Shown here piece by piece: positions 61,901 through 64,000 of a stretch of DNA of 64,000 bases. A program made the position numbers and the translations under genes. Source of the stretch: Aureimonas sp. ME7 (GTDB taxonomy: Bacteria > Pseudomonadota > Alphaproteobacteria > Rhizobiales > Rhizobiaceae); the NCBI RefSeq assembly GCF_903970965.1, contig NZ_CAJCKW010000004.1:186001-250000 (forward strand), in the 5' to 3' direction. Within the stretch, counting starts at the first letter, position 1. Every line of letters begins with the position of its first letter. The notes under the pieces were generated by a model. That model was not told where the DNA came from. It saw only the letters and a program-made list of their open reading frames with translations, and searched no databases.

Positions 61901-63008
61901 CGATCAGACGGTCGTGCGAACCGACGACGGACGAGCGCAGGCGCTCGGCGTGAGACAGCATCGCTTCGCGCTCGCTGGCGAGATCGTTGACGAGCGAACG
62001 GATCTTGACCTCGTTGTCGGCATAGGCGCGTTCCAGCGACGACACTTCCGAATGAACGATGCCTTCGAGTTCGCCCATGCGCGAAAGCGCGCGCTCGACA
62101 CCCTCGCCGAGCGCCGCGACCTCGCGGCGGATCGCGTTGCCGACGCTGGTCACCTTTTCGGAAGCGATGTTCTCCGGCTCGGCGAGACGCAAGGCCACTT
62201 CGGCCAGCGAGCGGCTCATCAGGCGAAGGTCCTGCGAGCGGCGAACCATCACCGCGAAGGCGAGAATCAGGAGGGCCGGCAGGATGATGGCGCTGGCGAC
62301 GATCGCCAGCGTCACGCCCGCGGCGTTTCCGGCTCCCGTCCCATTGGCGCCGAGGAACGCGACGGCGGCCGCCGTCGCCAGGGCGACCCAGGCGGCTGCG
62401 ACGGCCGCACCGACGACGAGTGTCTTGCGGGACGAGCGTCGGTTCAGAAGCGCGTCCGCCATGACGGCAGCCGAGCGCTGCTCGTCGTTGGCAACGGTGG
62501 ACTTGAAGTCGCGAGTGCGCGAAGCGCGAGCAAGGGGCGGTTCGTTGCCGGGTTCGGACTGACGTGGCATTTCCGGCGAAACGCGCGGCGTCGCCGCAGC
62601 TGCGGTTGCTGCGGCTGTCGCCGTAGCCGCGTTCAGCCGGTCGCCGGAGGTCGGCGGATCGATCGTGTCGGCCGGAGCGCTCGAAGCGATCAGCTGCTCC
62701 TCGCCGAGATGGAAGGGGGCCTCTTCGGAAGCCGCCTCGGGCTCATCCGGTTTGGCGGGCGCGTCGTCCTCGGCCTCCGCCTGATCGCCGCTGGTCGCTT
62801 CCTCGACGGACCGGTCGAATTCGCTGAGTGCGAAGTCGATGGACACTTCGTCCGCCGTCAAGCTTTCTTCCTCGACATGCCCCTGGGCCTGCCCGGAAAG
62901 CCGAGGTTCGCCCCCCTCGGTCGACATGAAGTCGGTATCCTGAAGCGCCGCTTCGAGTTCGTTGACCGCTTCTTCGGAAAGCTGTTCCGCCGTCTTGATC
63001 TTCGACAT
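55986..63008 (-). CDS. Giant coiled-coil membrane protein, growth pole ring (GPR/RgsE) homologue
   Basis: A 2340-residue protein. Residues 1-190 are acidic and low-complexity; TM helices lie at 196-219 and 230-254 with a Gly-rich turn; a rod of almost unbroken helix runs from about 260 to 2100; a Pro/Ala/Ser linker follows; and a conserved-looking domain of about 121 residues closes it (SLSVDIARAIDHNVSVELW, then DADFRHAVDRYIADFESLL). Size, two TM segments and the apolipoprotein-like rod match GPR of Agrobacterium (about 2100 residues) and RgsE of Sinorhizobium, which form a ring at the growing pole and are needed for polar growth; this match is from memory. The rod has a strict 22-residue repeat up to residue 1166 and a 29-residue repeat from 1167. 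The gene is monocistronic and ends in a strong terminator. Automatic names such as kinesin-like are not supported. Confidence 0.88.
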   Translation of the reverse strand: MSKIKTAEQLSEEAVNELEAALQDTDFMSTEGGEPRLSGQAQGHVEEESLTADEVSIDFALSEFDRSVEEATSGDQAEAEDDAPAKPDEPEAASEEAPFHLGEEQLIASSAPADTIDPPTSGDRLNAATATAAATAAAATPRVSPEMPRQSEPGNEPPLARASRTRDFKSTVANDEQRSAAVMADALLNRRSSRKTLVVGAAVAAAWVALATAAAVAFLGANGTGAGNAAGVTLAIVASAIILPALLILAFAVMVRRSQDLRLMSRSLAEVALRLAEPENIASEKVTSVGNAIRREVAALGEGVERALSRMGELEGIVHSEVSSLERAYADNEVKIRSLVNDLASEREAMLSHAERLRSSVVGSHDRLIGDVDSASSRILAQVEDATQRFHTLLDERGEALSRAYESRSQELGTLFDERSRAVDEALSGSSESVIRRIGETADETTRRLEATSEELARSLSAQADILKARSDELVQRVATIGDEAGERLRSSNDAVLRILGERTDTLIEGSQSFDRQLAETLDERAARIQTDNSTLAASLTAGLDERLSFLSNETQRFLQQVDEAFETRVTRASELLRNRNDDIISRFDERLAALETALTGKGAQLVQTIEGQALAIDRSATEMTATLQDASSEFVRALAARTGEVRDAITQGSEDLSGVASTARSEIDASFAAHSDHLRSSFDTHIGALGATLGDRAADIDTSLAFAQQTLLAQFEERGAALTQTIEQNVTRFETLIEGAEGRLTNGVDERATRLEAALSSVDRDVTDRFEDRLERMNALLAERTSAINVALDGRAETMAREIETRTESLDRMLDQRTERLLSNFDERNQSLSAGLSDRLAASEAFMRDSGERLSSSLDLYTARVGDDVIGRLETALMTGDDKRQEFLARLEMRTAGIEAGFEQSVERVVSELASRIQDLSTTIGTSQAGLVTTLDERTGQFARDIDHNAGTILSAVENALSLLIQGLDGRGATLRDAVEKARGAILDGLDERILSMRQLVDASETSLISDLDERATKLATTLEGGNATIVSTLDSRIQALREALVESDGQLATAMDERRDNLTLAIEDVAGSLAATLGDRADDVRRVLEQSAGNVTAALETKRDEIAAALAAGTESLAAAVDQRTEAIAASLERGLGNVERTLSGRTSLIADTLRETIVSASATMGEQADRARAGLETETQKIAIVIGELGSTFRSASQNAQADFVAEAERFEERIRAVTQSVQETSEAARNELTGESARIAEGIVSSAESIRAIGAEAQARFTEEAETLGRRVAEVASRMRGETEELREAFALEGDAFATQIGGASLAMRTEAEAARERLAEVAGEFAGGLEAMAKQLRNDAEAARQIVVDQTGALSGDLEHAAERLRIVGDKSREQFAVDASQIREEVASAAIQIREQSDGLRREVADQTAAIAAEFTDASTRLRETGEVSRRTLLEDAGRIASEVGHVVEAMRGETDRVREQIGSAAGQLVADLSSATDRLEATSGDSRQRLATDATRLTEELDAVAASMSEQAEAARLRLLGDAESFALRVRDTAALIHGETDRSTSTLGEHADRFVGELAGLSDRLSGLLGSASTGLNEDLARAAADLRSEIEGTAERIRGEIVSVAGSIRDETADVSGHILRDAETARAALVQEGSEIALSLSGVATAIRVEAEKVREQMSDATAAFGNEIAERVSVSERDLTSSADRIGSAVTERTRALSQMLADRNAEIAHLIETQTQPIIERLSESGTLAVQALEGTSQQVADRLRSENSSIVSEFVRRTEETVDRLGRSSNELLSSLDERASAAVTRVVEAQGSLGAQIETLVERLGTSNTTLREMLDEAGGNFARAESTLLDTGGRFRTEAERVGDEIASSSDRLDQSMSRMDVVTTSAFAQIGALTDKFADHGRLLSEAAALLDGTQTNLQATLDERHEGLNTLAQTLSQRSQDIAAMLGSFEGVVEKLFGEAEARAKAVASTITGEVGGSLSEAEQQLEETERRSQASAEQIREAVRSVLEEATERFGGATNEMRRAASDIRRELENARTEIRRGVFELPEETRESTRAMRRAVTDQIRALRELGDIVTQSGRSLDVRGPASEAARSARSVATPASQPAVAERRDAQQEAERRQATGSAVSGNLALDTRSGGETPRVQVGRTAESAPSQARSGDFSPLRPATPAAQPASSRAPSAKADEAQAGWVSDLLRRASEDEDGDEEAPVAAAQPAAPAPRIDRSQAHVVESLNSLSVDIARAIDHNVSVELWDRYRNGEHNVFTRRLYTMKGQQTFDEIRRKYQRDADFRHAVDRYIADFESLLQDASRRDPDNTRTKSYLTSDTGKVYTMLAHASGRFD
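58293..59510 (-). repeat. Fourteen consecutive 29-residue coding repeats in the GPR rod
   Basis: Residues 1167-1572 of the giant protein divide without gaps into 14 units of exactly 29 residues. Each begins with a hydrophobic residue followed mostly by Arg (MRGET, MRTEA, LRNDA, LRIVG, IREQS, LRETG) and has Arg or another polar residue near position 9. A length of 29 equals two 11-residue units plus one heptad, or eight helical turns. After the array, units of 22, 22 and 40 residues follow. Confidence 0.85.
59511..60104 (-). repeat. Nine consecutive 22-residue coding repeats in the GPR rod
   Basis: Residues 969-1166 divide without gaps into nine units of exactly 22 residues, each opening with a hydrophobic residue-Asp-x-Arg-like motif (LDGR, LDER, LDER, LDSR, MDER, LGDR, LETK, VDQR, LSGR). 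Similar units start at residue 394 and occupy most of 394-968, with breaks of 18, 15, 11 or 62 residues. The 11-residue base period is that of hendecad coiled coils and apolipoproteins. Confidence 0.88.
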
Positions 63009-63506
63009 GATCCGCCGCGCCCCGTACTCGTTACATTCGGAAGGACGGGTTCGCGCCTCGTAACCGCGAAACCACCCGCCTGATCCGTCTGCCTGACCCG
63101 CTCGCCGGAAGGCGGAACGCGGGCATGCTACTGAGCGTCAAATTAGATACCGCCGCGTGCGAAGGAAACCTTAAAAACGGGCGTTAGATACAAGTTTAAA
63201 CATTTGGTTAACGACATGGCGAAGATGCCCTCAATTTTCGACATCTTTCGTTTGCCATGCAAACCGTCCGTTGGACGGAACGGGGCTCCGGCGGAGACGC
63301 GCGGGAAGCCAGCGTTTGCGCCCGTTTCGATGGGTTCGTGACCTGAAGGCCGTACCGGGCGCGAATTGGAAGGGCGATCCTACCCGAACTCCACTGCGTT
63401 CCAAACCGCTAGGGGTGCGTTGGGTGCGGGAGCTGTTGATAACCTTCTCACAAGCGGGAATCGGGCATGCTGTTGACCCCAATCCTCGGCCGGTCTACGC
63501 GCAGCA
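63009..63506. other. Divergent intergenic region of the GPR and ferredoxin genes
   Basis: About 500 bases without a gene; short frames here lack codon bias and similarity. The part from 63140 to 63250 is AT-rich for this genome and holds three TTAA boxes at 63171, 63196 and 63208. The last two are eight bases apart, one more than the CtrA consensus TTAA-N7-TTAA. Promoters for both flanking genes must lie here. Confidence 0.5.
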
Positions 63507-63827
63507 ATGACCTCGATCATCTTCATCGCCCATGACGGTACACGCTACGACGTCGATGCCGCCGACGGCTCCAGCGTCATGCAGAACGCGATCCGCAACG
63601 ACATACCCGGCATCGACGCCGATTGCGGCGGTGCCTGCGCTTGCGCCACGTGCCACGTCTATGTGGAAGAGGGTTTCCTCGACCGGCTTCCGCCGATGGA
63701 GCCGATGGAAGAGGACATGCTCGACTTCGCCGTCGACGTGCGCGCCAATTCCCGACTTTCGTGCCAGATCCGGGTTCGCCCGGAGCTCGACGGGCTGACG
63801 GTCAGCGTGCCCGCACGTCAAGGCTGA
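63507..63827 (+). CDS. [2Fe-2S] ferredoxin, adrenodoxin type
   Basis: A 106-residue electron carrier. Cluster ligands are Cys 40, 46 and 49 (C-x5-C-x2-C, in DADCGGACACATCHVY) and Cys 86 in NSRLSCQIRV, the spacing of vertebrate-like/bacterial adrenodoxin-type ferredoxins used for cytochrome P450 or Fe-S cluster assembly. No partner reductase is adjacent, so the partner is unknown. The start ATG at 63507 is typical in position (MTSIIFIAHDG). Confidence 0.95.
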   Translation: MTSIIFIAHDGTRYDVDAADGSSVMQNAIRNDIPGIDADCGGACACATCHVYVEEGFLDRLPPMEPMEEDMLDFAVDVRANSRLSCQIRVRPELDGLTVSVPARQG

Positions 63828-63842
63828 CGCGCGGGCCTTGGC

Positions 63843-64000
63843 TTACCTGGCGGCGGCTACGCGGCGGTTCTGCTCTGCGTTAAGCTTGTCGCGGAGCCGG
63901 GCATCGACGACCTTGGCTTCCTGCATGTCGAAGTCGCGCTGAGCCTTTTCGTGGGCGAGCAGCAACTGATTGGACCGGCGGGTGGCGATCGCCTCCATCT
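63843..64000 (-). CDS. C-terminal end of an unidentified protein, cut by the window
   Basis: The minus-strand frame is open from the window edge to a TAA at 63843. At least 51 residues are visible, all strongly helical and charged, for example QLLLAHEKAQRDFDMQEAKV and then LRDKLNAEQNRRVAAAR. The frame runs convergent to the ferredoxin gene with 15 bases between. No family can be named from such a short end, and an ATG near the window edge may or may not be the real start. Confidence 0.5.
   Translation of the reverse strand, partial: MEAIATRRSNQLLLAHEKAQRDFDMQEAKVVDARLRDKLNAEQNRRVAAAR

Noticed and set aside
55986-63008. Kinesin-, myosin- or chemoreceptor-like identity of the giant protein
   Set aside because: Similarity would arise from coiled-coil composition only; there is no motor P-loop and no methyl-accepting signalling hairpin.
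63196-63211. A perfect CtrA site
   Set aside because: The TTAA boxes are separated by eight bases, not seven, so it is reported only as a near match.

Overview
The window is a 64 kb piece of a high-GC alphaproteobacterial chromosome. The best fit is the order Hyphomicrobiales (Rhizobiales), possibly an Aurantimonadaceae-like lineage; the family is only a guess. The placement rests on five things: a giant growth-pole-ring type coiled-coil protein typical of polar-growing Rhizobiales, the ldtR/ldtP pair, a Bpt-type leucyltransferase, a CBP3-type bc1 chaperone next to a YceD/DUF177 gene, and the plsX-fabH-ihfA-merR order. Gene density is high, stop and start codons overlap often, and no insertion sequence, prophage, integrase or CRISPR array was seen.

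Layout. 1-9.3 kb: the end of a hybrid histidine kinase, purM-purN, an AI-2E/PerM family permease with an Hda-type DnaA regulator, and ppk-ppx for polyphosphate. 9.3-19 kb: an unrecognised protein, RNase D, aspS, a 2H phosphoesterase, an unrecognised exported protein, parC and an MFS drug exporter. 19-24.5 kb: bpt, an RDD membrane protein, hemB, a DUF6163-like membrane protein, ldtR and ldtP. 24.6-29.3 kb: glyA-nrdR-ribD-ribE-ribH-nusB. 29.3-34.4 kb: bamE, then the CBP3 chaperone, DUF177, plsX, fabH, ihfA and merR, ending at tRNA-Pro(GGG). 34.4-43.6 kb: an isochorismatase-like hydrolase, nadE, tRNA-Val(CAC), gph, rpiA, a DUF2059 protein, gor, a gamma-glutamylcyclotransferase-like gene and a class II DAHP synthase. 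43.6-50.6 kb: dedA, a small membrane protein, gltX, maeB, an LpxH-like hydrolase and a dipeptide epimerase. 50.7-55.1 kb: an MCE/Mla lipid transport operon (mlaE-mlaF-mlaD-lipoprotein). 55.1-56.0 kb: a gene-poor stretch of lower GC. 56.0-63.0 kb: the 2340-residue growth-pole-ring homologue. 63.5-64 kb: a [2Fe-2S] ferredoxin and the end of a truncated gene.

Most genes are housekeeping. Several of them serve the cell envelope: L,D-transpeptidase and its regulator, BamE, Mla, DedA, LpxH-like, plsX/fabH and the growth-pole-ring protein. The most striking observation is inside the giant protein. Its rod is built from hendecad-based repeats in strict register: nine consecutive 22-residue units switch directly at residue 1167 to fourteen consecutive 29-residue units. 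The second point of interest is the low-GC interval at 55.1-55.9 kb, which holds a short reading frame resembling a ribbon-helix-helix domain and may be the remnant of an acquired element.
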